Assembly (NCBI RefSeq): GCF_035751725.1
Contig: NZ_CP142104.1
Span: forward strand, 3,410,001 to 3,474,000
DNA from: Pseudomonas frederiksbergensis
GTDB taxonomy: Bacteria; Pseudomonadota; Gammaproteobacteria; Pseudomonadales; Pseudomonadaceae
DNA length: 64,000 nt
Direction of reading: 5' to 3'
The translations under genes and the position numbers were made by a program. Positions 16,514-25,731 of this stretch are shown here, one piece after another. Each line of letters begins with the position of its first letter. Position 1 is the stretch's first letter. A model generated the notes under the pieces. It saw only the letters and a list, made by a program, of their open reading frames with translations, searched no databases and had not been told where the DNA came from.

Positions 16514-17392
16514 ATGACCATCAAACCGCACGTCGAAGGATTTTTCGATCCTGAGACCCATACCGTCAGCTACCTGGTGCTGGACGAGGCGACCCGCCAG
16601 TGCGCGTTGATCGACAGCGTCCTGGATTACGACCCCAAATCCGGCCGTACCACAACCACCTCGGCCGACAAGCTGATCGCCAGGGTGATCGAACTGGAGG
16701 CGAAGGTCGAATGGATTCTTGAAACCCACGTCCACGCCGACCACCTCACCGCCGCGCCGTACCTGAAGGAAAAACTCGGCGGCAAGATAGGGATCGGCAG
16801 CCAGATTGCGACGGTACAGGAAGTCTTTGGCTCGCTGTTCAACGTCGGTGGCGAGATGCCCCGCGATGGCAGTCAGTTCGATCATCTGTTCGTCAATGAC
16901 GAGACGTTTACCCTCGGTACATTGCAATGCCGTGCGCTCCATACACCGGGCCACACCCTTGCCTGCATGACGTACGTCATCAGCGACGGCGAGGAAACAG
17001 CGGCGTTCGTGGGCGACACCTTGTTCATGCCCGACTACGGCACCGCACGGTGTGATTTTCCCGGTGGCGACGCGCATACCTTGTTCCGATCCATCAACAA
17101 GGTCTTGAGCCTGCCGGCCAACGCCCTTCTCTACACCTGTCACGATTACCAACCCGGTGGCCGCGAGGTGCAATTTTCCGCCACCGTCGCCGAGCAACGC
17201 GCTGACAATGTTCATGTCCGTAACGGCATCAGTGAACAAGCATTCGTGGCAATGCGCACCCAACGCGATGCCTCGCTGGACATGCCGACGCTAATCCTGC
17301 CGTCGGTCCAGGTCAACATGCGGGCCGGGCATTTCCCGGAGCCGGAATCGAACGGCACGTGCTACCTGAAGATTCCGCTCAATCGGCTCTGA
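16514..17392 (+). CDS. Persulfide dioxygenase-like metallo-beta-lactamase protein
   Basis: Metallo-beta-lactamase-fold protein of 292 residues, cytosolic. Metal ligands appear as THVHADH (His72, His74, Asp76, His77), HTPGHT, VGDTLF and CHDY, as in ETHE1-type persulfide dioxygenases that oxidise glutathione persulfide to sulfite with O2. ATG 16514 follows AAGGAG. It is the first gene after a sigma54 promoter and is followed 44 bp later by the SQR fusion, so SQR-made persulfide would be its substrate. Pathway role is inferred from family and operon; an ordinary glyoxalase-II role is less likely in this setting. Confidence 0.88.
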   Translation: MTIKPHVEGFFDPETHTVSYLVLDEATRQCALIDSVLDYDPKSGRTTTTSADKLIARVIELEAKVEWILETHVHADHLTAAPYLKEKLGGKIGIGSQIATVQEVFGSLFNVGGEMPRDGSQFDHLFVNDETFTLGTLQCRALHTPGHTLACMTYVISDGEETAAFVGDTLFMPDYGTARCDFPGGDAHTLFRSINKVLSLPANALLYTCHDYQPGGREVQFSATVAEQRADNVHVRNGISEQAFVAMRTQRDASLDMPTLILPSVQVNMRAGHFPEPESNGTCYLKIPLNRL

Positions 17393-17436
17393 TAGCACCC
17401 GCCGCTATAAGAAAAACCGTCATCACGGAGACAGTC

Positions 17437-19107
17437 ATGGACATCCGCCACCTTGCGTCCGGCCTCTCGATCTCAGGGCAGATTTACCCCGAGCAAATGA
17501 GTGAGATCAGAACCAGCGGCTTTCGCGCCATCATCTGCAACCGCCCCGATGGTGAAGGCAGCGATCAACCTTTGTTTGCCGACATCCAGCGTGCGGCGCA
17601 AGCGATGGGCATCGAGGCGCACTACCTTGCCGCGGAGTCCGGCAAGGTGACCGATGAGCAGGGCGTTGCCTTCGGTAAATTACTCGATTCCTTGCCCAAG
17701 CCCGTGTTGGCGTATTGCCGCTCCGGCATGCGCTCGACGACGATGTGGGCACTGTCCCAGGCCGGCCAGCAGCCCTTGCCGCAGATTGTCGAAGCCGCCA
17801 GCAAAGCCGGTTTCGACATGAAAGGCGTCATTCGCAGAATTGCCAACGACGGACGCACCCCTGTTGCCGTGGCCGAGGCCCGACATGCCGTGGTCATTGT
17901 CGGCGGCGGCGCGGCGGGCATCGCCACAGCTTCGAGTCTATTGGCACGCGAGCCTGGGCTGGACATTGCCATCATCGATCCGGCGGATGTGCATTATTAC
18001 CAGCCCGGCTGGACCCTCGTCGGCGGCGGCGTGTTCGAGGCGCAGCAAACCGCCCACACGATGGGCACGACCATTCCCCGGGGCGTGCACTGGATAAAAG
18101 CGGCTGTCGCGGCTTTCGAGCCTGAAAACGACGCCGTCATTCTCGATGGATGCCGGGTGGTCCGCTACGAGCAGTTGATCGTATGCCCGGGGCTCAAACT
18201 GGATTGGCATGCCATTGATGGCTTGCCGCAGACGCTGGGGCGCAACGGCGTCACCTCGAACTATCTGTACCACCTGGCCCCCTACACCTGGGAACAGGTG
18301 CAGCAACTGCGCAGCGGCCGGGCCATCTTCACGCAGCCCCCCATGCCGATCAAATGCGCCGGGGCCCCTCAAAAAGCCATGTACCTGAGCGCCGACCACT
18401 GGCGACGCCAAGGCGTGCTCGGCGATATCGAGATCGACTTCTGCAGCGCCGGGGCAGTCTTGTTCGGCGTCCCCGACTACGTCCCGGCCCTGATGGAATA
18501 TGTGCGCGCCTATGGGATCGACCTGAATTTCAGCAGTACGCTGACGTCGGTCGATGGACCGGCACAAACGGCGACCTTCAAGTGCGTCAAGGCGGACGGC
18601 AGTACTCACCTGGTGACGCACGACTTCGACCTGCTGCATGTGGTGCCCCCTCAGATAGCGCCGGATTTTATCCGCGTAAGCCCTTTGGCCGACGGGGCGG
18701 GCTGGATCGATGTCGACCCCGACAGCTTGCGGCATAAGACCTGGGAGAATATTCACGCACTGGGCGATGCGACCAACACCGGCAACGCCAAAACCGCAGC
18801 GGCGGCGCGCAAGCAGGCGCCCGTGGTCGCCCATAATCTGCTGGCGGCCATGGGCAAGGCCAAGGGCAGCGCCCATTACGACGGCTACGGTTCCTGTCCG
18901 CTGACCGTGGAACGGGGCAAGGTCGTGCTCGCTGAATTCACCTATGGCGGCAAGCTCGCCCCCAGCTTCCCGTCCTGGCTGATCGACGGTACCCGGCCTT
19001 CGAGACTCGCCTGGCTACTCAAAGAGCGCATTCTTCCACCGCTGTACTGGAAAGCCATGCTCAAGGGTCGTGAATGGCTGGCGAAACCTGAACTGGCGGA
19101 CCTATGA
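17437..19107 (+). CDS. DUF442 phosphatase/rhodanese-like domain fused to type II sulfide:quinone oxidoreductase
   Basis: Fusion of 556 residues. Residues 1-115 form a DUF442 (Blh) phosphatase-like domain with the loop AYCRSGMRST, which supplies a reactive cysteine. From residue 147 a FAD oxidoreductase starts at VVIVGGGAAGIATASSL. It has SQR cysteine motifs LIVCPGLKLDW and PIKCAGAPQKAMYL and the C-terminal block GDATNTGNAKTAAAARKQAP. SQR oxidises sulfide to sulfane sulfur and passes electrons to quinone at the inner membrane face. The attached cysteine domain may take the sulfane sulfur. Placed after persulfide dioxygenase, it completes a sulfide-to-sulfite route. Confidence 0.9.
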   Translation: MDIRHLASGLSISGQIYPEQMSEIRTSGFRAIICNRPDGEGSDQPLFADIQRAAQAMGIEAHYLAAESGKVTDEQGVAFGKLLDSLPKPVLAYCRSGMRSTTMWALSQAGQQPLPQIVEAASKAGFDMKGVIRRIANDGRTPVAVAEARHAVVIVGGGAAGIATASSLLAREPGLDIAIIDPADVHYYQPGWTLVGGGVFEAQQTAHTMGTTIPRGVHWIKAAVAAFEPENDAVILDGCRVVRYEQLIVCPGLKLDWHAIDGLPQTLGRNGVTSNYLYHLAPYTWEQVQQLRSGRAIFTQPPMPIKCAGAPQKAMYLSADHWRRQGVLGDIEIDFCSAGAVLFGVPDYVPALMEYVRAYGIDLNFSSTLTSVDGPAQTATFKCVKADGSTHLVTHDFDLLHVVPPQIAPDFIRVSPLADGAGWIDVDPDSLRHKTWENIHALGDATNTGNAKTAAAARKQAPVVAHNLLAAMGKAKGSAHYDGYGSCPLTVERGKVVLAEFTYGGKLAPSFPSWLIDGTRPSRLAWLLKERILPPLYWKAMLKGREWLAKPELADL

Positions 19108-19135
19108 AATCGAATCTCTGCCCCAGGAGACCGAG

Positions 19136-19939
19136 ATGATTACCGTCCTGGTACTGGGCTTTGCGGTGGGCGTGATCCTGGCGCTGACCGGGGCCGGCGG
19201 CGGCATACTCGCCGTCCCGTTCCTGGTTTTTGGCGTGGGCTTGAGCATGGCCGAAGCCGGCCCCATTGGTTTGCTGGCGGTGGGCCTGGCCGCCACCTTG
19301 GGCGCCGTGATGGGCCTGCGCAACGGCATCGTGCGCTACAAGGCCGCACTGCTGACGGCCAGTGCGGGGGTCATCTGCTCGCCGCTGGGCCTTTGGTTGG
19401 CGCAGCGCACCCCCAATCGTCCGTTGACGATCCTGTTTGCCTTGTTGCTGATGTACGTGGCGTTCCGGGCCTTGCAAAAAACACTGCCCGCCCGCGTCGG
19501 GGCCAAGGCATCCGTCGCGCGCAAGCCGCCGCCCTGTGTCCTGGACGAACATCGCGGCAAGCTGAACTGGACCGGCCCATGTGCGTGGGCGCTCACGGCT
19601 TCAGGCATGGTCGCCGGGGTGCTTTCCGGGCTGCTCGGGGTGGGCGGTGGATTCGTCATGGTTCCAGCGCTCCAGCGCTACACCAATTTGACCACGCAGT
19701 CGGTGCTCGCCACGTCGCTGACCGTCATCGCTTTGGTTTCCATGTCAGGGGTGCTGGCGAGTTCAGCGATGGGCCACCTGCAATGGTCAATAGCGTTGCC
19801 CTTTTCCATAGGTGCGATCATCGGCATGCTCGGCGGGCGCCTGGTTGCTGCCAGGTTGCCGGAACCCTATCTGCAAAGAGGCTTCGCCTTTGTGTCCACG
19901 CTCGTCGCGGCCGCGCTGCTGGTAAAAGCCCTGGGTTGA
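19136..19939 (+). CDS. TauE/SafE family sulfite or sulfur-anion exporter
   Basis: Inner-membrane protein of 267 residues with about eight helices. Twin repeats GLTGAGGG-like (LALTGAGGGILAVPFLVFGV) and LSGLLGVGGGFVMVPALQRY are the TauE/SafE signature. ATG 19136 follows CAGGAG, 28 bp after the SQR fusion. In this operon it most plausibly exports the sulfite made by persulfide dioxygenase; that assignment is contextual. A charged, Cys-containing loop (KPPPCVLDEHRGK) separates the two halves. Confidence 0.87.
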   Translation: MITVLVLGFAVGVILALTGAGGGILAVPFLVFGVGLSMAEAGPIGLLAVGLAATLGAVMGLRNGIVRYKAALLTASAGVICSPLGLWLAQRTPNRPLTILFALLLMYVAFRALQKTLPARVGAKASVARKPPPCVLDEHRGKLNWTGPCAWALTASGMVAGVLSGLLGVGGGFVMVPALQRYTNLTTQSVLATSLTVIALVSMSGVLASSAMGHLQWSIALPFSIGAIIGMLGGRLVAARLPEPYLQRGFAFVSTLVAAALLVKALG

Positions 19940-19981
19940 ATCGCGTAGTGCAATATCAACGATGTGTAGCGGAGAACGCTG

Positions 19982-20416
19982 ATGAATATTGACTGGCTCA
20001 ACTTTACGCCGTGGTCATCCCTGGCCGGCGGCATGTTGATCGGCTTGGCGGCCAGTCTGTTCGTGGTCGCCAACGGCCGGATCGCCGGCATCAGTGGGCT
20101 GATCGGCAGCCTGTTGCAGCGTGGCAGCGAAGGCCTGGGCGAGAAAGCCCTGTTTCTCCTGGGTCTGCTGGTCGCGCCGCTGTTATGGGGCGTGTTTGCC
20201 ACCTTGCCGTCGATCGAGTTCCAGAACGGCTGGTTCGGCCTCACTGTCGCAGGCCTGTTGGTGGGGGTTGGCACTCGTTACGGTTCGGGCTGCACCAGTG
20301 GTCATGGCGTGTGCGGCCTATCGCGCCTTTCACCGCGTTCGATGGTCGCCACGGGGTGTTTCATGCTCAGCGGTTTCGTCACGGTATTTGTCCTGCGTCA
20401 CGTGATGGGGGTTTGA
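19982..20416 (+). CDS. YeeE/YedE (DUF395) half-transporter, first copy
   Basis: Membrane protein of 144 residues with four to five helices. The motif GTRYGSGCTSGHGVCGLSRL is the cysteine-bearing hallmark of the YeeE/YedE (TsuA-like) family, whose long members take up thiosulfate. Here the two halves are separate genes. ATG 19982 follows CGGAG. It precedes the partner gene by two bases. Probable role is movement of a sulfur compound such as thiosulfate across the inner membrane. Confidence 0.88.
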   Translation: MNIDWLNFTPWSSLAGGMLIGLAASLFVVANGRIAGISGLIGSLLQRGSEGLGEKALFLLGLLVAPLLWGVFATLPSIEFQNGWFGLTVAGLLVGVGTRYGSGCTSGHGVCGLSRLSPRSMVATGCFMLSGFVTVFVLRHVMGV

Positions 20417-20418
20417 AC

Positions 20419-20838
20419 ATGCGCAAACTGACGGCATTCGTCGCCGGCCTGCTCTTTGGCTTCGGGCTGCTCCTGGCAGGCATGGCCAATCCGAAAAAAG
20501 TACTGGGCTTCCTGGACCTGGCCGGCACTTGGGATCCGTCCCTGGCGCTGGTGATGATCGGGGCGATTGGCACCGCCATCGTCCCCCTGGCCTGGGCGCG
20601 CCAACAGACTCATGCGCTGCTGGGCAGTCCCATGCAGTTGCCGGTCAAGCGTGAATTGGACCCACGCCTGATTGGCGGCAGCCTGGTGTTTGGTATCGGC
20701 TGGGGCATCGCCGGCATCTGCCCTGGCCCCGCCGTGGCCATCCTGCTGACCGGACACTGGCAAGCCTTTGTATTCATGCTGGCCATGTTGGCGGGCATGT
20801 TGTTGTTCACCGCGCTGGAAACCCGGCGCGTCCATTGA
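20419..20838 (+). CDS. YeeE/YedE (DUF395) half-transporter, second copy
   Basis: Membrane protein of 139 residues, MRKLTAFVAGLLFGFGLLLA, with a second cysteine motif GIGWGIAGICPGPAVAILLT. It pairs with the preceding 144-residue protein; together they equal one full-length YeeE transporter. The start lies two bases after the previous stop. Each half carries one conserved cysteine (GCTSGHG and GICPGP) that could relay a sulfane group. Confidence 0.88.
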   Translation: MRKLTAFVAGLLFGFGLLLAGMANPKKVLGFLDLAGTWDPSLALVMIGAIGTAIVPLAWARQQTHALLGSPMQLPVKRELDPRLIGGSLVFGIGWGIAGICPGPAVAILLTGHWQAFVFMLAMLAGMLLFTALETRRVH

Positions 20839-20851
20839 TCGGGAGATTGCC

Positions 20852-21040
20852 ATGAAAGCCAACATTGGAACCATTGACCGGGGCGCACGTATCGCCGCGG
20901 GGCTTGCCCTCATCATCCTGAGCCTGACGGGTTTGATCGGCGCGTGGGGCTGGATTGGCCTGGTGCCATTGGCCACCGGTTTCATGCGTTTCTGTCCGAT
21001 CTATTCGCTGTTGGGTATCAAGACCTGCAAACGTTGCTGA
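20852..21040 (+). CDS. DUF2892 small membrane protein
   Basis: Protein of 62 residues: [20 protein letters not shown], then two hydrophobic helices and a Cys-containing end ([16 protein letters not shown]). This is the DUF2892 domain, often fused to rhodaneses (YgaP) or found alone in sulfur operons. ATG 20852 follows GGGAG, 13 bp after the YeeE pair. The three C-terminal cysteines are consistent with a sulfur-handling role, which is not proven. Confidence 0.83.
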   Translation: MKANIGTIDRGARIAAGLALIILSLTGLIGAWGWIGLVPLATGFMRFCPIYSLLGIKTCKRC

Positions 21041-21135
21041 GGCGTGCTACGGCCCTTCTCCTGGAACGGCCGTTGACCCTGCAAGCCGCCCTCGGAGTCT
21101 TGCAACAGACACCCTCGCCCCAAGGAGACACTGCC

Positions 21136-22215
21136 ATGCCCTGCCCACAGCCCGATACGTATGATGTTGTCATCATCGGTGGGGGCCAGGCCGGTCTGGC
21201 GGTGGCCTATTTCCTGCGGCGCACGCCGCTCTCGTTCGTCATTCTCGACGCCCAGGAAGAACCCGGAGGTGCCTGGCGCCATGGCTGGAATTCGCTGCGG
21301 CTCTTTTCTCCGGCGACCTGGAGCTCGATTCCCGGCTGGATGATGCCCCCCGCACAGGAGGGCTATCCTTCGCGTGACCATGTTGTGGATTACCTGAAGC
21401 GGTATGAACAACGCTACCAGTTTCCCGTGGTGCGACCAGTGCAGGTCACTCGTGTGGAGCGGACAGAAACAGGCCTGCGCGTCCATGCTCCGGACAGGCA
21501 ATGGAATGCAAGGGTCGTGGTCAGTGCAACGGGCACCTGGAGCAACCCCTACATCCCTGATTACCCCGGTGCGGCGATGTTTACCGCCCAGCAAGTGCAT
21601 TCGGCGGACTATGTCGAGGCTACCCCTTTCGCCGGCAAGAAAGTCCTGGTGGTGGGCGGCGGCAATTCGGGCGCGCAGATTCTGGCAGAGGTATCCAAAG
21701 TTGCCGAGGCCACCTGGGTGACGCCCACCGAACCGCTGTTCCTGCCTGATGACGTCGACGGACGGGTGTTGTTCGAACGCGCCACCGAACGCCTGAAAGC
21801 CCAACAAGAGGGCCGGACCATCGAGCAACCGGTGGGTGGGTTGGGAGACATTGTCATGGTCCCGCCGGTTGTCGAAGCACGCGAGCGCGACGTCCTAAGG
21901 GCTGTCCGACCATTCACATGCTTCACGCGCAACGGAGTGGTCTGGCCCGACGGCCATGAATCAGCGGTGGATGTGGTGATCTGGTGCACCGGCTTCAAGC
22001 CCGCGCTGGGCCACTTGGACACCCTGGGCGTGATCAATGACGAAGGCCGCGTCGATGTGCAAGGCACCCGTTCGGTACGAGAGCCCAGGCTGTGGCTGGT
22101 GGGTTACGGCGAGTGGACAGGTTCGGCCTCTGCCACGCTGATCGGCGTGACACGCACGGCACGCAGCACGGCCAGCGAAATCGCCGCGTTTCTCGGCAGT
22201 TCATCCTCTGTTTGA
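21136..22215 (+). CDS. ArsO-like NAD(P)H/FAD monooxygenase
   Basis: Flavoprotein monooxygenase of 359 residues. FAD motif [19 protein letters not shown] lies at the N-terminus, [20 protein letters not shown] follows, and a second dinucleotide motif [14 protein letters not shown] is near residue 170. The sequence style is that of ArsO proteins, usually found in arsenic-resistance operons. No ars gene is visible here; the gene closes the sulfide operon, 95 bp after the DUF2892 gene, with its own CAAGGAG site. Its tail overlaps the convergent sensor kinase by 15 bp. Substrate is unknown; oxidation of a sulfur compound is a contextual guess. Confidence 0.8.
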   Translation: MPCPQPDTYDVVIIGGGQAGLAVAYFLRRTPLSFVILDAQEEPGGAWRHGWNSLRLFSPATWSSIPGWMMPPAQEGYPSRDHVVDYLKRYEQRYQFPVVRPVQVTRVERTETGLRVHAPDRQWNARVVVSATGTWSNPYIPDYPGAAMFTAQQVHSADYVEATPFAGKKVLVVGGGNSGAQILAEVSKVAEATWVTPTEPLFLPDDVDGRVLFERATERLKAQQEGRTIEQPVGGLGDIVMVPPVVEARERDVLRAVRPFTCFTRNGVVWPDGHESAVDVVIWCTGFKPALGHLDTLGVINDEGRVDVQGTRSVREPRLWLVGYGEWTGSASATLIGVTRTARSTASEIAAFLGSSSSV

Positions 22216-23610
22216 AGCTGCCTCGGCAGAGGCTTGGCAAGCCTGGACATCGCCCATTTCCAAGGTCGCGCATAACCCGCCTTCGGGGCGATTCTCCAAA
22301 CGAATCTGTCCGCCCAGGCGATCGGCGATGGTGCGTACGATGGTCAGGCCCAACCCCGCGCCCTGGTCATTGCCGCGGCTGTAGAAGCGTTCGAAGAGCC
22401 GCTCACGCTCGGCCTCGTCGATGCCTGGCCCCTGGTCTTCGACGCAGAGTTCGCATTGGTCGCCTTTGCGACGCAGCCTTATGGTGATCGTGCCATTGGC
22501 AGGGGAAAAATTCGCCGCGTTGGTCACCAGGTTGTTCAAGGCAATATCGATGGCCACGGGATCGACTCGAACCAGCCCGATATCATCGCTGACGTCGAGC
22601 ACCGGCTCGAGTCCTTTGCTCAACAACCAAGGCGTCATCTGTACCAGGCTCGCGCGAACCGTGGCGGCCAGGTCGTTAAGTGCAGGCGCCTCGGCAGTTC
22701 CCTGCGGTTCAAGCCGTGCCATGGTCAGCAACTGATTGACCAGGCGGGTGGTGCGATCAACCCCGGCGAGCAGATGCTCCAGGGACTCGCGACGATTTTG
22801 CTCACTCCCCGCCTCCATCAAGTTCTGCGCATGCACCCGCAGCACCGCCAACGGCGTACGCATTTCGTGGGCAGCGTCGGCAATGAAACGCCGCTCACGT
22901 CCCATGACCTCCTGGATCTGCGCCAACACACGATTGAGCGCTGCCTGCATGGGCTCAAGCTCCGTAGGGAGCGGCATCAGCTGCAAGGGTTCCAGGGAGC
23001 CGGGATGCCTGGCGCGCAATTTCGCCGCCATATCGACCAGCGGCTTGAGGCCCCAGCCGATGGCCAGCCAGATCACCACGGCCAATATCACGCTGCCGAT
23101 CAGGTTGGGCACGACGGTATGACGGACGATACGATCCACCAGGTCGGCGCGCACGTCGTCGCGCTCACCGACCCAGATCTTCAAGCCGTATTGCTCATCG
23201 TCGAGGACGAATGCCCGCCACTTGCGGCCCTTCTGGTCCACGACGTCACTGAAACCGGGCACCACTGGCGGCGCGGTGAACGACGGAGCGCTGGCCGTAT
23301 GAACCAACACCGCTCCCTGAGAACTCCAGACCTGGAACGCAATCTTGCTTTCGTACGGATGACCGTCGACTTTAGGCTCTGCTTGACCCAGCGTCGAATT
23401 GAACGCCTGGTACAGCTCGGCGTGCTCCTTGCTCGCCATCGGCATGCGCATGACGCCCTGCAGCAGCCGGGCATTTTGCGCCAACTGGGCGTCGTAGACC
23501 TCGGCAATCTCGTGGTTGCTGTCATGCAGGTTGAACACGGTGATGATCAACAGGCCAAGGAACAGCAGGCCGAGAATCAACGTGAGGGTCCGCCGCCGGA
23601 TCGAACTCAT
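22201..23610 (-). CDS. Two-component sensor histidine kinase (QseC/PmrB type)
   Basis: Inner-membrane kinase of 469 residues. Helix 1 ([18 protein letters not shown]) and helix 2 ([20 protein letters not shown]) bracket a periplasmic sensor of about 140 residues. HAMP-like sequence, H-box [18 protein letters not shown]-box [13 protein letters not shown] and G-boxes DQGPGID and GAGLGLTIV follow. Its ATG overlaps the response-regulator stop (ATGA). As the last gene of the run from the hemolysin-family gene, it probably controls that operon. The signal is not evident. Confidence 0.93.
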   Translation of the reverse strand: MSSIRRRTLTLILGLLFLGLLIITVFNLHDSNHEIAEVYDAQLAQNARLLQGVMRMPMASKEHAELYQAFNSTLGQAEPKVDGHPYESKIAFQVWSSQGAVLVHTASAPSFTAPPVVPGFSDVVDQKGRKWRAFVLDDEQYGLKIWVGERDDVRADLVDRIVRHTVVPNLIGSVILAVVIWLAIGWGLKPLVDMAAKLRARHPGSLEPLQLMPLPTELEPMQAALNRVLAQIQEVMGRERRFIADAAHEMRTPLAVLRVHAQNLMEAGSEQNRRESLEHLLAGVDRTTRLVNQLLTMARLEPQGTAEAPALNDLAATVRASLVQMTPWLLSKGLEPVLDVSDDIGLVRVDPVAIDIALNNLVTNAANFSPANGTITIRLRRKGDQCELCVEDQGPGIDEAERERLFERFYSRGNDQGAGLGLTIVRTIADRLGGQIRLENRPEGGLCATLEMGDVQACQASAEAASNRG

Positions 23611-24269
23611 CGGCGCTCCTCCACCAGGTAACCGACACCACGAATGGTACGGATCAGGTCGCTGGAGAATTTCTTGCGCAAGTGATGGATGTGTACTTCC
23701 AGCGTATTGCTCTCGGCCTCTTCGCTCCAGCCGTAGAGCAACTGCATCAGATGATCGCGGGTCATGACCCGGCCCGGCGGCGAGAGCAGCTCATGGAGCA
23801 ACTGATACTCCTTGGGGGTCAAGGCAACCGGCCTGCCCTGGTAACTGACTTGCTGGGTGCCAGGGTTCAGGCTGATGCCGGCATGCTCGATCAACGCCTG
23901 AGCGCGACCGGCACTGCGGCGCAACAAGGCCCGTAGCCGGGCCTTGAGCTCCGCCAGGTCGAAGGGTTTGATCAGGTAGTCATCGCCACCGGCGTCCAAC
24001 CCGGCAATGCGATCCTCAGTCGCGTCCCGCGCGGTGAGGATCAATACTGGCAGGTTGGAGCCGCTGTCGCGCAAGCGACGCAGAACCTGCAATCCGTCCA
24101 TACGGGGCAGGCCGAGGTCCAGCACCGCCAGGTCGAACGCTTCACTGAGCAGCGAATGCAGCGCGCTGCTGCCGTCCTGGACCCAGTCGACGGTATAGCC
24201 TTCGCGGGTCAGCGCCTGACGGATGCCTTCGCCCAAGGCCACATCATCTTCGATCAGTAATAAACGCAC
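23607..24269 (-). CDS. OmpR-family response regulator
   Basis: DNA-binding regulator of 220 residues: receiver domain with phosphoacceptor Asp51 (AVLDLGLPRMDG), acidic pocket EDD at 8-9 and Lys in DDYLIKPFDLAEL, then a winged-helix domain ending [14 protein letters not shown]. The start is the GTG at 24269 preceded by CGGAG; upstream in-frame ATG candidates would run through the TPR gene. It is 11 bp after the TPR gene and overlaps the kinase, so it is cotranscribed with both. Confidence 0.92.
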   Translation of the reverse strand: MRLLLIEDDVALGEGIRQALTREGYTVDWVQDGSSALHSLLSEAFDLAVLDLGLPRMDGLQVLRRLRDSGSNLPVLILTARDATEDRIAGLDAGGDDYLIKPFDLAELKARLRALLRRSAGRAQALIEHAGISLNPGTQQVSYQGRPVALTPKEYQLLHELLSPPGRVMTRDHLMQLLYGWSEEAESNTLEVHIHHLRKKFSSDLIRTIRGVGYLVEERR

Positions 24270-24280
24270 GCGCGCTCCGG

Positions 24281-24925
24281 TCAGTTCAGTTGCTTGTTCA
24301 CTTGCACCAGTAAAGCCTCGATCTCCTTGCGACGACCGGCATCGGCCGTCTCCCGGCCCGCCCGCGGGGCAGCCTGCAAGGCTTTTTGCAGCGCTGCCTT
24401 GGCTTCGTTGTAACGTTTCTGACGGTAGAGGTGATCCCCCCAAAAGTACAGGCTGTCGATGCCATCGGGGTTGAGTTGCAAGGCTTGTGCGAGCATTTGC
24501 TCGGCCTTGTCTGAATCACCGAAACCCAGGGGCCAGCCCGGCACCCGGTCATAAAGTGCGCCGAGGCTGGTGTAGGCCGAACCTTGCAGGGCCTTGGGGT
24601 CCAGGGCCAGGGCTTTTTCCAGGTCGTTCCTGGCATCCTTGACCTTGCCCAGCGCACCGATCCCACCTTCGGCCCCGGCCCAGCTGCTGTTGACGATGCC
24701 GGACCAGATCCACGCTTCGGCCACCGATTGGCGCTCTTGCTTGAATGCCGAAGCCTGGGCGGCGAGCTTTTCGAAGGCATCGGCGCGTTGGCCTTCGGGC
24801 AATTCGTATTGAATGTGCGCCCAGCGCTGCTGGATGTCACTGAGGCGTTGCTGGTCAGCCGCTTCCAGGGCCCAGACACTTTGGCTCAAGGCGCCGATCA
24901 ACAGGCAAGCGAGGATTTTTTTCAT
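24281..24925 (-). CDS. Periplasmic TPR protein
   Basis: Exported protein of 214 residues with a Sec signal peptide (MKKILACLLIGALSQSVWAL, cleavage near WALEA). The mature part holds helical repeats, with clear TPR-like units NDLEKALALDPKALQGSAYT, AEQMLAQALQLNPDGIDSLY and AKAALQKALQAAPRAG. A Trp-rich loop (GWPLGFGDSDKAEQ) resembles TRAP-T-like TPR proteins. Its ATG overlaps the SDR stop. It may scaffold envelope-side steps of the pathway or feed the sensor kinase; neither is shown. Confidence 0.82.
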   Translation of the reverse strand: MKKILACLLIGALSQSVWALEAADQQRLSDIQQRWAHIQYELPEGQRADAFEKLAAQASAFKQERQSVAEAWIWSGIVNSSWAGAEGGIGALGKVKDARNDLEKALALDPKALQGSAYTSLGALYDRVPGWPLGFGDSDKAEQMLAQALQLNPDGIDSLYFWGDHLYRQKRYNEAKAALQKALQAAPRAGRETADAGRRKEIEALLVQVNKQLN

Positions 24926-25731
24926 GGCTTGAGGTGCTCGTTCTCGGGTTTGTGACTGAAACGACGGACCAGCGGCAGTTGCTTGCGCAGGCCACGGTCC
25001 ACCAGGTTGGGCAACAGGCTGTTGAGGCCGACGAAAAAGCGTTCAGGCCAGCCCAGATACAACTCTCGACGGTCGCCGATGATCGCGTGGATCACCGCGG
25101 CCGCGACGGTTTGCGGGTCGTCGACGTTGGCCTTGAGTGCACGATTGAGTGCGTCGGCGGCCGGGCTGTTCATGGAGGTGCGGGTGGCGCGTGGCGCCAC
25201 GTAGAGCACGCCGACGCGGGTATCGGCCAACTCCCGGCGCAAGGCTTCGGAAAAACCGCGCAAGGCAAACTTGCTGGCGCAGTAGCTGGCATATCCCGGG
25301 TAGCCGATCGATCCGTAAGTCGAACCGACGTTGACCACCATGGCGTTATCAGCTTGCTTGAGCAGTGGCAGGAGCAGTTTGGTCAGGCAGATCGGCGCGC
25401 TGATGTTCAGCGCCAGCATGGCGTTGATCTCGCTGTCGTCGAGTTGTTCGAGCATGGCGAAGTGATTCACACCGGCGGCATTGACCAGCAAGTTGATGCC
25501 GCCAATGGCTTCGGCGGCGGCCAGCACCTTGCGTCGATCAGCCAGAAAAGTCAGGTCGGCATCCACCCAGCACACGTGCTGCGGGTAGCGTTCGATCAGC
25601 GGCTGCAAGGCTTCGCGATGCCTCGCCACGGCCAGCACCCGTGCCCCGCTGGCGCACAGCGCGGTAGCGATGGCCAGGCCGATCCCACCGCTGGCCCCGG
25701 TCAGCACGACACGCGCGTCACACAGGCGCAT
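24922..25731 (-). CDS. Short-chain dehydrogenase/reductase
   Basis: Rossmann-fold reductase of 269 residues: nucleotide motif VVLTGASGGIGLAIA, NAG-like LLVNAAGVN, and catalytic Ser...Tyr-x3-Lys in GSTYGSIGYPGYASYCASKF. The C-terminus (ELYLGWPERFFVGLNSLLPN) is hydrophobic and typical of SDRs acting on acyl or lipid-like substrates. The start at 25731 has GGGGAG upstream and lies 14 bases inside the diiron-enzyme gene; the earlier ATG at 25746 lacks a site. It is central in the overlapping operon. Confidence 0.87.
   Translation of the reverse strand: MRLCDARVVLTGASGGIGLAIATALCASGARVLAVARHREALQPLIERYPQHVCWVDADLTFLADRRKVLAAAEAIGGINLLVNAAGVNHFAMLEQLDDSEINAMLALNISAPICLTKLLLPLLKQADNAMVVNVGSTYGSIGYPGYASYCASKFALRGFSEALRRELADTRVGVLYVAPRATRTSMNSPAADALNRALKANVDDPQTVAAAVIHAIIGDRRELYLGWPERFFVGLNSLLPNLVDRGLRKQLPLVRRFSHKPENEHLKP

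Noticed and set aside
22456..23631. 391-codon frame on the plus strand
   Set aside because: Antisense shadow of the sensor kinase, which has all kinase boxes.
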